The notes below the pieces were generated by a model. The model was not told the DNA's origin. It searched no databases and saw nothing but the letters and a program-made list of their open reading frames with translations. This document shows positions 49,531 through 59,656 of a stretch of DNA of 64,000 nucleotides, piece after piece. A program made the position numbers and the translations under genes. This DNA is from Cladorrhinum sp. PSN259. Lineage: Eukaryota > Ascomycota > Sordariomycetes > Sordariales > Podosporaceae. The stretch spans positions 1,173,694 through 1,237,693 of the forward strand of contig MU867063.1 in assembly GCA_033725935.1 (NCBI GenBank), given 5' to 3'. The number at the start of each line of letters is the position of its first letter. Position 1 is the first letter of the stretch.

Positions 49531-50148
49531 CTTTCGCTGGTGGATTTGATTTTTGATACAGAAACTCGAGTGTGAAATTGACCCTGGGGGGGGGGGGGCG
49601 AGAGTTATGCGCCCAAAGTATGTGAGTTGAAGAGTGGGGGTGAAGTTAACGTCGACGCCGTCGGAGTAAAAAGGTTTGCAGGGATGATGGGACGGTGGGT
49701 GGGTAGTTTGGTGTCTTATCTTATCAATCAATCGCTCACCACCCCGGCAAGATCGTGAGAACACAACAACAACAACAGCTTCCCGAGTGAATATATTATA
49801 TCTACTTCTCTTCAATAAGTTTATTCATACACACCTTCAAATATCGCTGAGATGCCATACCCAAACCATTGCAAATATGTATCTTCCCAGCCGGGCTCAA
49901 TACAAATCAAGAGCAACATATGCGCCCGCCATGCAATACTCCCTCCTCGGTTCCACTCATTCAGTGCCGTGTTGAAGAAAACAAACCCTGATCTGCTCAT
50001 CAAACCAAGTATACGCTGGCTATACTCAGTACCACAGAGCGCCCAAAAAAAGAACAAGTTTCAAGACGTAATCATCCCATCGGTTCCTATCATCCATCCA
50101 TTCCATCGGACAAGGCAAATATTACACCTCTTTTCCGACCATTTCAAT
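49531..50148. other. Spacer with G13 tract
   Basis: About 620 bp between tandem minus-strand genes. A run of thirteen G lies at 49586-49598, just upstream of the small membrane-protein gene. The right part is the SCC4 3' UTR. No gene is seen. Confidence 0.5.
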
Positions 50149-52628
50149 TTAGAAATGAGCCCTATCATAAGCCTCATTAGCCAACCGTACAGCACTCCGT
50201 CTCGTCATGATAGCCTCATTAATCTGTCCCTGCATCTCATGAGACTGGGCCAGCATCCCCTCAGCAACACTCATCCACAGCAGATTCCCACTCCTTCTAG
50301 CCTGCGTGGCTCCAGCCTTTGCACTTTTTAACGCCTGCTCCCCAACAACATTCTCAAACAGCTTATTCCTCAGGATATTCAATGCCATTGACAAATACTG
50401 CGTATTGTTGATTGTCTGTGCGCCCTGCATGCTCCACTGGATATGCCTTTTCAACTGGGCCAGCGCCAACGGCGGGTGGAAATTCGGCGCAGCCATAGCA
50501 AGATTATAAGCCGTTCGAATCTCAACATCAGGATTATCTTCGCAAATGGGCCTCAGCAAATCAATCAACTCGGCAATCTCGGCCTCATCTCGAGAGTTGT
50601 TGTCCTGCAGGATCCAGACACGGTTGAGGGCAGCCAGGATGGATAGTTCGGTCTCCAAGTGGCTCCCGTTCTTAATGGCCCCGCTGGCTTCGACTTCGAA
50701 CTTTTGGTGCTTCCATATTTCAATTGCCTTTTGGAGATTTCCGGTACCTTGGTAGAACACACCTTCGAGGTAAAGAGCCAAAGTCTCCAGAGAAGAGTTC
50801 GGTGGTTGAGACGCATGTATTACGTCCAGAGACTGTTTCACCTTGGCCCAGTCGCATAATGATGCAGCCTCGAGTCCTATTAGAACATGTGAGTAGCACA
50901 GAAGCTCTCTAGCCCAGTCGGCATGCTTGACGGCCTCGGGGAGAGCCCCGGGAATCGGTGTAATCTGGTCTAGATAAAGTATTAGCGGAATATATTCCAA
51001 AACGAAAATAACCTACAGGACGAATTTACCTAATATCCTGACAGCATCAGTCCACATGCTCGAGCTCTTAGCAGGGGTGGTGGTAGAGGACTGATAATGG
51101 GCGATTATCCCATGAAAGACCCATGCCAGCGCCCATGCCTCGTGTTTACCCAAAGCAGTCAGCACTAAATAATCAATGTACTGGTCCCCGAGGCGTACAA
51201 CGGCTCTTGTGTCTTTGCTGACGGTCTGTATCGTATTGGGCATGCGATTAATAGGCAACAGCATTTCCCCAGTCTGCTCGCTCCAGTCCGAGGAGTCATT
51301 AAGCTCCTCCAGCCTTTGAAGAAGAGCACTCAGTTTCTGCGCTGATACCTGATAGCTCTTTTGATGGAGACTACAAGCCAAATCCAGCAAAAGATGTAAT
51401 ACATCCGTTTGCGGGGTGTGAGCTGAGTTTTCCAGTTGTAATTTGGACACCTGAGCGATACAAATCTGGACTCGGGTAACCCAGTCCTCCTTCATGCTCC
51501 TCAAATGCGCGAACCCCTCCAACAATACTGCCATCACGAGAACCGAGTAGTCTTTTCGTTGGTTTGCAACTCCGGCTATCCTGCGAAGATTGTCTATTGA
51601 ATGTTGCTCGGCTGCTGCCCCCAAGCCGAAGTAGAACGACACTTTGAGAAATCGTAACGCATAAAGCCACGGCACATGTTTCTGGTCCCCACACTTCTCA
51701 ATGTACTTATCGATTGTTGTGATGGCCCCTTTCGGTGATCGTTGGTACAGCGTTTTCATCAAGATATATTGACCACAGTACTCGAGGTCAACAAAGCGAT
51801 GCTTCTCGCAAACCGCAAGGGCTCTCGTCAGAGTCGTCTCTGCATCCATAATGTTGCTGGTTTCTTCGGCGAGAACGCTGGCGTAACGGAGACCTATTCT
51901 AGCCTCAAGGCGGGGGTATAGCTTATTAGACTTGAGCGCAACATCAAAGCAACCAAGCGCCGTTGCCACCAGTTTGTGATGCTCCTCTATGTCGCCGCGG
52001 GACATCGTTTTTGCAGCAACTCGTGCGGCAGCATCGGCTTTCTCCAAACACTCTTCAGCAACGCTAAGTAGCAGTGGCAAAGTTTCGGCATGAGAAGAAC
52101 CTCCTGGTGTGACAGGGGACTTTGCGACTGCATGTCCGGAACTCGGTCGTCTATTTCCCTTGGTACTGATCTTCTTTAACGGTGCGCCACGTGCGGCCGC
52201 GGTGACGGGGGCCGTTGGGATTTGGTTAAAGTTTGGACTCTTCGTTTTCTCGGCCTTTACCGCCTGAGGTGGCCGCGCAATAGGCAGCTGAGGGCTCATC
52301 GTGATCGGGGGTAATGCGTTTGGCAAGGCATGGCTTACGGGCGTCTGAGGTTTTGGGGGGGCGACGGGCTGCTGCTGTTGTTGCTGCTGTTGTTGCTGCT
52401 GCTGAAGAAAGGACGGGTTGACAAACTGTGGTAATGGTGCGGGGTCGTTCGCTGGTGGTGCTGGAGCTGGTAACGGCGCTGGCGCTGGCGCTGGCGAAGG
52501 TTGGTTGTAGGCGGCGGTGGCGGGCGCGTTATTGTAATTGACATATTGTTGCTGAGGTGTCGGCGAACTGACCGGATAGAAATGGGCAGATGGTTGCGCC
52601 TGCTGCGGTTGTGGATGTGGCGGCAGGC

Positions 52629-52668
<40 letters not shown>

Positions 52669-53040
52669 ATGCTGATGCTGATGCTGATGCTGATGCTGAT
52701 GCTGTGGATGCAGTTGCGGTTGTGGCTGGTGGTGGTGAGGTTGGTGGTGAGGTTGGTGGTGAGGTTGGTGGTGCTGGGGGAATTGGGGGTGTACATATTG
52801 ATTAAACTGATAATGCTGCTGGTTTCCTTGAGGATATCCATTTGTGTAGTGCGAGTATGCATGTTGCGATGATACAGGCGGTGGCAGTTGCTGCGCATGC
52901 TGTTGTGGTGGTGGTAACTGCTGGGGATGGCCGTGGTGGTGCTGCTGATGATGCTGCTGCTGCTGTGGGTGATATGGCTGCTGCTGATGCTGGCCATATC
53001 CCGGCCCCAGAGGCGGAGGCATCGTGTCTCGATAGATCAT
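50149..53040 (-). CDS. SCC4: Cohesin loading factor Scc4/Mau2
   Basis: Exons 53040-51030 and 50969-50149 encode 943 residues. Residues from about 315 onward match the Mau2/Scc4 family of helical TPR-like repeats: a start with EECLEKADAAARVAAKTMSRG, then FDVALKSNKLYPRLEARIGLRYASVLAEETSN in segments, and repeats up to the end. Scc4 partners Scc2/NIPBL to load cohesin onto chromatin, so a nuclear location is expected. The first 310 residues are unlike yeast Scc4: Gln/His/Pro-rich with long polyQ, HQ and PHHQ repeats and a second polyQ at about residue 213, giving a prion-like tail. An ATG at 53022 (MPPPLGPGYG) is an alternative start. Just upstream, ATG CGA TGA at 53045-53037 is a two-codon uORF overlapping the first ATG by four bases. 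The gene is divergent from the F-box-like gene. Confidence 0.93.
50970..51029 (-). other. Intron of SCC4 gene (60 bp)
   Basis: Donor GTAAAT, branch-like GCTAATAC and acceptor ATCTAG. Phase 1 splicing joins DAVRIL to DQITPIPGAL; without splicing the frame meets a TAG within a few codons. Confidence 0.85.
52629..52775 (-). repeat. Coding microsatellites in SCC4: CAG/CAA, CAG/CAT and 12-bp units
   Basis: On the gene strand a 12-bp PHHQ-coding repeat (about 52739-52775) is followed by alternating CAG/CAT units (HQ repeats) and then CAG/CAA units (polyQ), about 52629-52703. A further polyQ lies near 52370-52405. Such tracts are length-variable hot spots. Confidence 0.85.
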
Positions 53041-54994
53041 CGCATTTCTCGTCCGCCTTTCGAACCTCTACATTAAACCCGCATCCACCCGCGCTCTAAA
53101 GTCGCATCAAAGGTCAACCGCCGAGTCGCGTGGTTGGAGCGAGTATAATTCACCAAATCCCAAGTCTTGAGTGACACGCGCCGCCGCGACACTGGACCAG
53201 ATGTGGATGCGCACTTGCAGTTGGTGGAGTTCAAAAAAGACCCCCCGTCGCTCCCTCTTTTCGCATTGTTCCAAGACTTTTGATCCTTGTTTTCCAATTC
53301 CCAATTGCGCACACAAGCCACTCCAGGTTTCTCAAGGTGTGGCTTTGACTATGTGGCTTGCACGGCCGGAGGTTTCTCTGTTCGGATCCGGGAATACATG
53401 GCTCCGTGCAATTGACCGAGGAGTCCCGCTTCTGGCACGTGGCCGGTGTAGTGTAAGTCGGCGTGGGACAAGTATTCCCTTTTCGGCAGTTGTGTCTGTC
53501 CCCATTTCCTGATTTAGTTTTGCTGAACGAACACCAATTCAGAACTTGAGAAACGCGAAATCAACGCGTCGAACGAGAGGCAAGACGGTATATGTACAGG
53601 AAGATGTGATAGGACTTTGGACAGGATGAAGCAAAACTTGAATCTCCATGAGGGACTACGGGCCGAAAACCAATGCATATGCGTGGGTGAGGCACACCGC
53701 TCAAAGCGAACCAGGAGATACACTAGATGTTTCGAAACATTTTGATTTTCTTGGGGCGGAACGGTAGGTCGGCAGTTGTCGGCATGTCGGTAAGGGGGAG
53801 TTTGAAGAATCAAAAGGTCAGGGGGGCGACAGGAGTTGTGGGGTTGACAGGGCGAGGATGGATGTGATGGGATGGATGTGATGGGACGGATTGGCCGGCT
53901 TCGGGGTTTGGAGAAGCAAAGTTCTGACTCTTTCCAAGTTGGGAGTATTTCGACGCGTTCAAGACGTGATTGGTGTGTGCAACCAGCCAGTGGGCGTGGC
54001 CGAGATTCAGGTCTGGACTCGAATATCTCCAGTCTTCACATCCGGTTGATTCCACTTTCTGTGAAGTGGTCGATGAGTTGTTCTTTTGCACTATTTAACA
54101 CCCCATGAATAGAAACTCAATTGGGCAAAAACCATGGTGGGCTCTGAGATATTAAATCCCAATGGATTTGTAAAAATTGGATGCCCAAGGCACGAACAAA
54201 CCCCACCTTGGGCATTGGCAATGCTTCTCGAAGGGTTCTGGTGGGGGCGCCTAAGGGCTTTATATGATCGGCTACATCAGATCCAGAATCGCGCCAGAAT
54301 CGCGCGAAACACGCGCGACGTGGCTAGCCTCGATGTGCGATTCGAATTTGATTGGCGCGTTTTGGAAAAAGAACTCTATCGATAGCGCTTCCCCCTGCCA
54401 CTTCGGTTGCGGGGAAGAAGTGGTGGGGTTGCATCTGGTTGCACCAATGTTTCTTGTTTCAATGGCCAGGAGTGGCCCAGAAGAGGCGACCTTGAGACGA
54501 CCTGCATGCTACCCGCATTGGTGCCATGCAGGTCTCCCGGTGTCAGGGCCAGTCAAGAGGCCCGACACGTCAGTCGCGGACGCGATTCCCACAGAAAAGA
54601 CGTTGATTCTTCTGCAGGGTCGGCTGCAAGTCTGGATGCACTTGACAAGGTACAGCAGTGACTCACTCACTCATCACCATTCATTCTCATCCATCGAGGC
54701 GATTTGGGGCGAACGTCGACGGGGAGACGGAGAGACGGAGAGGAGGGGGGAGAGAAAAAATTGACGAGGCCGATGGGGTCGTGTGCTGGTATAACATGGA
54801 TGGGAGCGGTCTGAGCTTGCAGAGATGTGCAAAGCTGGTGTGATTCTGTTCTCATTCCTCTCCTGATATCTAGGGCCCCCATCGCCTATTCTAGGATTTT
54901 GAAGTGAAAAAATTATCTTGTCAATCATATCACATCTTACCAATTACAATCCACTGTTTTGAGTCTTGTGTTGTGTTGGTGACATGCAGAAATC
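53041..54994. other. Divergent promoter region between SCC4 and F-box-like gene
   Basis: About 2 kb with no supported gene. It includes GGATGTGATGGGA-type short repeats at about 53860-53885. An out-of-frame ATG at 54984 sits 11 bp before the F-box gene start. Confidence 0.5.
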
Positions 54995-57733
54995 ATGGCA
55001 TCAAGTACCACACAAGCATTGTTCTACTGCCTATGGCAGGACCACACTATCCGCGAGAGGTTGTTTGAGCTCCTGTCCAAACAGGACCTCGCCGCCGTGA
55101 GAGTAGTCAACTCGGCGTGCTGCAATCTCGTCACCAAGAGACTCTTTGTCCGCATCAACGTCACCTTCACAGCAAACACCTTCACCAGACCCAGCAGGAT
55201 CCAGGCCCTCACGAGGATAGCTCACCACATTGAGCACCTCAGCTTCAACTTTCCCCATTCCAATGCCACCTTCCTTCCTCCTCTGGTCCACCCTCAGACG
55301 GGGCAGGAGATCCTGTTCCTCTACAACCCTCACACATCCATGGAGTCGGCCCTGACGAGGCCCAAGTATGGCAACTCAGAGCTCGGAGAGATTCTGACCC
55401 AACAATACCCACCCCTTTTCCACGCCGCTAGCAATGTGCCCTCCTTTATCAACGCCGTCAAGCACGTCACCAACATGAGGCATCTCACCATCAAGACTCC
55501 GGGCCAAGAGCCCAGTGAGCGCTACAGGAGGGACATTGTCGACTACGCCCTCATCAGCCTGCGCATCGCGGTAGAGCGCTCGCCACTTGACAAGCTCAAC
55601 AAGTTGTCCCTCGCAGGGGTTCATCCCGCAGCGTTCAACTACCTCCGCCACAAGTCAGGCTTCGGCACCATCCCTTCGGCAGCTCTCAGATGGCAGCAAA
55701 TCAAGAAGCTCTACATCTCTGTAGAGTCGTGGGACTTTTACGGCCCATCGCCCGGCCTGGACCATCTCAAGATCATTGACGACTACATCAGGGACTTTGC
55801 GCCTCACCTTGACAAGTTTGCCTTTTCCTGGCTTGGGCGCAGGGGACCTTGCCCCATTGCATTGGCAGGAGATCCTCTCTTCGCTTCCCCAAGAACCAGC
55901 AAGAAGCTCTTCAACGAGGTCACCAGCCCCATGTCTCCTTTACCACCTCGGCCGGCGAGAAACCAGCTGGTCATGCCTCGGTTGAGGTGCATGTCGGTGC
56001 GAAATGCGACCATGAATGCGCCCCAGCTCAAGGACCTCATCGTCTGCCACCGGGAAACGGTGCGCGAGTTCGACTTTGAGAATGTCGCTCTTGTCAGGGG
56101 TGGAAGCTGGGAGGAAGCGTTGGCTCCTTTGACTGTTGACGAAAGTGAGGCGTGGTCGAGGAAGTCAATGCAGAGCGAGAGCAGCGGAAGCATCAGGCCA
56201 AGCACGCCCAAGTCAAACTCGCACTCATCCGGTGCTGAGGATGCTGTATCCGGGGACGACGGAGATCTCCCTACCCCATCCCCTGCCGCTGAGGCTGCAA
56301 GCCGAGAGTTGTTCGAAGTCGACCTGGAGGGCTTCGTCTTTGGTGGTGTCAACGATGTTGGTGCCTTCGAGGTTGGAGTCGAGGAGTGGGCAATGGGCAT
56401 CACTGGCGACCTACCAGAGAACAAGACCTTCCCAGCAGAAGTCCAGTGTGAAGGATATGACAGCGGGCTGGCATCAGATCTCGAAGCCGCCAGACAGGCT
56501 TCCGAAGGCTTCAGCACCAAGCTCTTGAAGCGCCGCAAGAAGCGGAGAACACACCACAAGGATCACGACCACTCGGACGATGAGCGCAAGACCTCTTCCT
56601 CATCATCCCGCTCACAGAAGAAGGAAACCACCGCCGAGCACCTGACAAAGTCTTCATCCAAGATCTCCCTCAAGACAGACCGCAGCCGCAGCCATCACAA
56701 ACACTCCCGCAGCGCAGATCAAGACTCCCGCTCTCCATCCCATCACCGCTCCCACCGTCGTCACCACCGCCGTCACCCCGCAGACGAGCAGCATCACACC
56801 CCCACCCTCCCCTCAATGCCATCAATGCCAGAAGTAATCGGCACAGACGACGAGTCACACTTCCAGCACAACAAACCCACCCAAACCAATCCCCTCACAC
56901 CCCCTCGCTCCCGCCCCTCGACTCCTCCCAAGTCTCCTCGCCCTTCTCTCACTGGCACACTCTCTCACGCTTTCTTCCGGCCTCTCACCCCCCCAACTAC
57001 ACCACCAAAATATTCCCGTCCCTCATCTCCTGCCATCCGCTCCCACAGCAACCAAAGTCAAAACCAAGCCCGCCCAAATCTATCAAGGCAATCATCTGCC
57101 CTGAAAATCTCCATCCCGATCCATCCACCTTCTTCATTCCCCGTTCTCCTCCAACCAACCATCTACGACCCCTCATCCAGATCTGGACCCTTCCTTCCCC
57201 AAACTTCCTCCACATCACCCAGAGATACGTTGGACCTCTCACCCACTCAGCGCACCATTGAAGAGGACATCAAGCGCGAAGAAGCGGAAGCAGCCGCCGC
57301 TCGTAGCTCGGCACTCAAACGAGCGAGGGAGGCGGTGATCAACAAGCTGTCCAAACAATTCCAATCACAACAACAGGATAGTAAGACTACTCCCGAGAGA
57401 AGACATTACGACGGGTCTGCTGCTGTGCGCAGGGCGGGCGGGATGGAGCTGGGCGGGCAGATGATGACGCAAGGACACGGCATTAGAGGGCATAATAATA
57501 ATGGAAGTCATCATGCTACCAGCCATGGACTGGGACAGAGAATCAGGGAGGGGTTGTTTGGACGGAGCGTCGCGAACGTCACTGGTGGTGGTGGTCATCA
57601 TCATCATCATCATCATGGGTATGGAAATGGAAATCATGGGAACGCAAGCGTTGCGAGTGTTGTTGTGGTTCCTGATCATAGGAGCTTGGATAGCCAGAGC
57701 GCTTTGGTGCCGTTGATCTTTAGTCGCACTTAG
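54995..57733 (+). CDS. F-box-like protein with long disordered tail, 912 aa
   Basis: A single exon from ATG 54995. Residues about 18-55 (IRERLFELLSKQDLAAVRVV, then a Cys pair and VTKRLFVRI) have the spacing and hydrophobic pattern of a fungal F-box, which would dock to Skp1 in an SCF ubiquitin ligase. Residues 60-390 form a large folded region without strict LRR repeats (HIEHLSFNFP, LTIKTPGQEP, KLYISVESWDFYGP, MRCMSVRNATM-like segment) that could recognise substrates. After about 390 the protein is disordered and Ser/Pro/His/Arg-rich: a basic stretch near 512-530 (RRKKRRTHHKDHDHSDDERK), Pro-rich PxxP-type motifs, a short Glu/Ala-rich helix near 755-790, and a tract of eight His after four Gly near 865-880. 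The F-box assignment is by pattern and so moderate. An upstream ATG at 54984 overlaps the start out of frame. Confidence 0.85.
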   Translation: MASSTTQALFYCLWQDHTIRERLFELLSKQDLAAVRVVNSACCNLVTKRLFVRINVTFTANTFTRPSRIQALTRIAHHIEHLSFNFPHSNATFLPPLVHPQTGQEILFLYNPHTSMESALTRPKYGNSELGEILTQQYPPLFHAASNVPSFINAVKHVTNMRHLTIKTPGQEPSERYRRDIVDYALISLRIAVERSPLDKLNKLSLAGVHPAAFNYLRHKSGFGTIPSAALRWQQIKKLYISVESWDFYGPSPGLDHLKIIDDYIRDFAPHLDKFAFSWLGRRGPCPIALAGDPLFASPRTSKKLFNEVTSPMSPLPPRPARNQLVMPRLRCMSVRNATMNAPQLKDLIVCHRETVREFDFENVALVRGGSWEEALAPLTVDESEAWSRKSMQSESSGSIRPSTPKSNSHSSGAEDAVSGDDGDLPTPSPAAEAASRELFEVDLEGFVFGGVNDVGAFEVGVEEWAMGITGDLPENKTFPAEVQCEGYDSGLASDLEAARQASEGFSTKLLKRRKKRRTHHKDHDHSDDERKTSSSSSRSQKKETTAEHLTKSSSKISLKTDRSRSHHKHSRSADQDSRSPSHHRSHRRHHRRHPADEQHHTPTLPSMPSMPEVIGTDDESHFQHNKPTQTNPLTPPRSRPSTPPKSPRPSLTGTLSHAFFRPLTPPTTPPKYSRPSSPAIRSHSNQSQNQARPNLSRQSSALKISIPIHPPSSFPVLLQPTIYDPSSRSGPFLPQTSSTSPRDTLDLSPTQRTIEEDIKREEAEAAAARSSALKRAREAVINKLSKQFQSQQQDSKTTPERRHYDGSAAVRRAGGMELGGQMMTQGHGIRGHNNNGSHHATSHGLGQRIREGLFGRSVANVTGGGGHHHHHHHGYGNGNHGNASVASVVVVPDHRSLDSQSALVPLIFSRT
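57590..57617 (+). repeat. GGT/CAT triplet tract coding Gly-His run
   Basis: Four GGT triplets are followed by eight CAT/CAC triplets inside the F-box-like gene, giving Gly4-His8. Confidence 0.85.
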
Positions 57734-58554
57734 GAAAGGTAAGGTAAGAGGGTTTTATTATTTGGATTATGTATCATGATGATTTTATGTCTTTCTTTTT
57801 TTTTTCTTGGGAGTGATGGTGTGGAATTTTATATTGACAAGAAAAGGGGGGAAAAGGTGTTGATGGTGACAGGGACTGGAAAAGGGGAGTACTATGGAAT
57901 ACGGATACATGTACTCATCTTGGACGCATGCATGCATGGTTTATGGCAATCGGCGGTTGGTTGGTTATGAAAGAGATACCATGGGATACGGGTGTTGTTG
58001 GTGTTTTGACGGCGGGATGATTGATGATGGGTCTATGACTCTAATGACTTTTTTTCTTCTTCCTGTTCCTAATTTATCTTCTCTCGTCCAAATAAAGTTC
58101 GGAAGCATTGCATGTGTTTTAGACAAATGTGGTGATTGCTGTTTGTGCAATGTCGGACAACCTTGGCCATCTACATGAGGTGATCTGTCCATTCCCCAGA
58201 TGCAACATGAAACCATTTTAATGCACATATCACCTTATTGATCAGCAAATTCACGTTTACGTCCGTACAAATAATTGAGCTGCTTATTGTGATTGCAAAA
58301 CAAAGAAAATACGAGAACAAAGACGCCACCGAAATCAGCAACATAATCCAATGTAACACAAGCAATGAGCGTATTTGTGGATTACCAAGCAGAAACCGAC
58401 GTTCCACAGAGATACATAGTAGATAGCTGTCTCTTGGATCTGTAAAATGACATCAAGCGGGCATTTGACAGTTGACCGCCTGATCACGTATCAGTCTTTT
58501 TTGCTTGATTTTTTACTCTTGAAAGGATGAGCTGGCACAGACAGCGATTTCAAA

Positions 58555-58572
58555 GGGGGGGGGGGGGGGGGG
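58555..58572 (+). repeat. Run of eighteen G
   Basis: An uninterrupted G18 homopolymer in the intergenic region upstream of the kinase gene. It could form a G-quadruplex and is a sequencing trouble spot. Confidence 0.85.
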
Positions 58573-59559
58573 AAACCAAAGTTTATTGGACATGATGAAC
58601 AAGTGGATGTGAAAGCCAGATCGCGAAATGGGCAAGAGATCAGCAAATCTCGAATTTGGTTAAAGGCTCGTTGGAGCGGGAAAACCGAGGCCTTGGCAGC
58701 GATTCCCATACGATTGCTGGAACCCGAAGCCGTGCAGGCTGCGCCGACTGTTCTAGACCCGCCTTGGCTCAGTGCGAAAGATCCAATTGGCAGCTGTCGC
58801 TGTGGTGCGTCCGTGCATCTTGTGGTTTGCTCGGCTGGGAATGCCCGGCCTCCTAAAAGGTCTCTAGCGGCCTCGCCCTGCCAGAGAGCCCACTTTTGCT
58901 CCCCCCAGCTCCCCTGTGGACAAACCTTGGTTCTTGGAAATCTGGAGTTTTTCTCCATCCGAACCCGCCGGCCTGCCATCCAACGCTGGAACGCCCTGAG
59001 CTAACGTAGCCAGGTCCCAGCTTCGCCTGTTAGACCCGGGAGACTTGACGGTTGATCGTCGTCGTTTCTTCTTTCAATTCTACCTTTTTCGTTGTCCGAA
59101 GGAAAAAAGAAGCTGAAAAACACCATCCGATTGATGTTATTCCTGACGAGCAGTCTTGGCCGTCTCTCCAGCATCTCTCCACCACTTCGCACGGTAATTA
59201 CCAATCTGATAACTGGGCCTCCCTAACTTGTTTTATTTTTTGGTTCCAGTTCACCATCAATCCCGAAAGACGTTCCGGGTACACGACATCCAGCAAGTCG
59301 TTGTTGTTAGACACCTGAATTCCCGCGGCTCAATTCGGACCGACGAATCAACTTTGTGCCTCAGTTCTTATCGCTTCTTTGTTCTGTCGCGATACCACGG
59401 ACAATTCGAGAACGGAATACTCTTTGCCCTAACTCCCTGCCGTGATCTTCTCTGCCGATTGCTCAAGATATCAAAGCTTCCGACCATCATACAACAAACC
59501 TCGAAATCACAACCGTCGAAATAATCATACCCCAGCGATACGATACGGCCGTTCGTTTG

Positions 59560-59643
59560 ATGCCTACGCCTCGCACCCCCCGCTTCGTGCCACAACGTAT
59601 CATGCATTGGCCGCGGCCAGCCCGTCTAGACTGCTCTTTATAG
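59560..59643 (+). other. Possible uORF in the SLN1 leader (27 codons)
   Basis: ATG 59560 opens a 27-residue, Pro/Arg-rich frame that ends at TAG 59641-59643, 13 bases before the main ATG at 59657. It could restrain translation of the kinase if the leader extends this far. Coding status is unproven. Confidence 0.35.
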
Positions 59644-59656
59644 TCAGTCATTGAAG

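Larger units (their letters stand above)
57734..59656. other. Promoter and leader region of the Sln1-type kinase gene
   Basis: About 1.9 kb without a supported gene. A run of eighteen G lies at 58555-58572. The last 600 bp are pyrimidine-rich and probably the kinase 5' leader, with an upstream reading frame at 59560-59643. Confidence 0.5.

Noticed and set aside
52335..52997. Ser/Ile/His- and Ala/Val/Asp-rich frames around the SCC4 repeats
   Set aside because: These are other frames of the CAG/CAT microsatellites, with no independent start or splice evidence.
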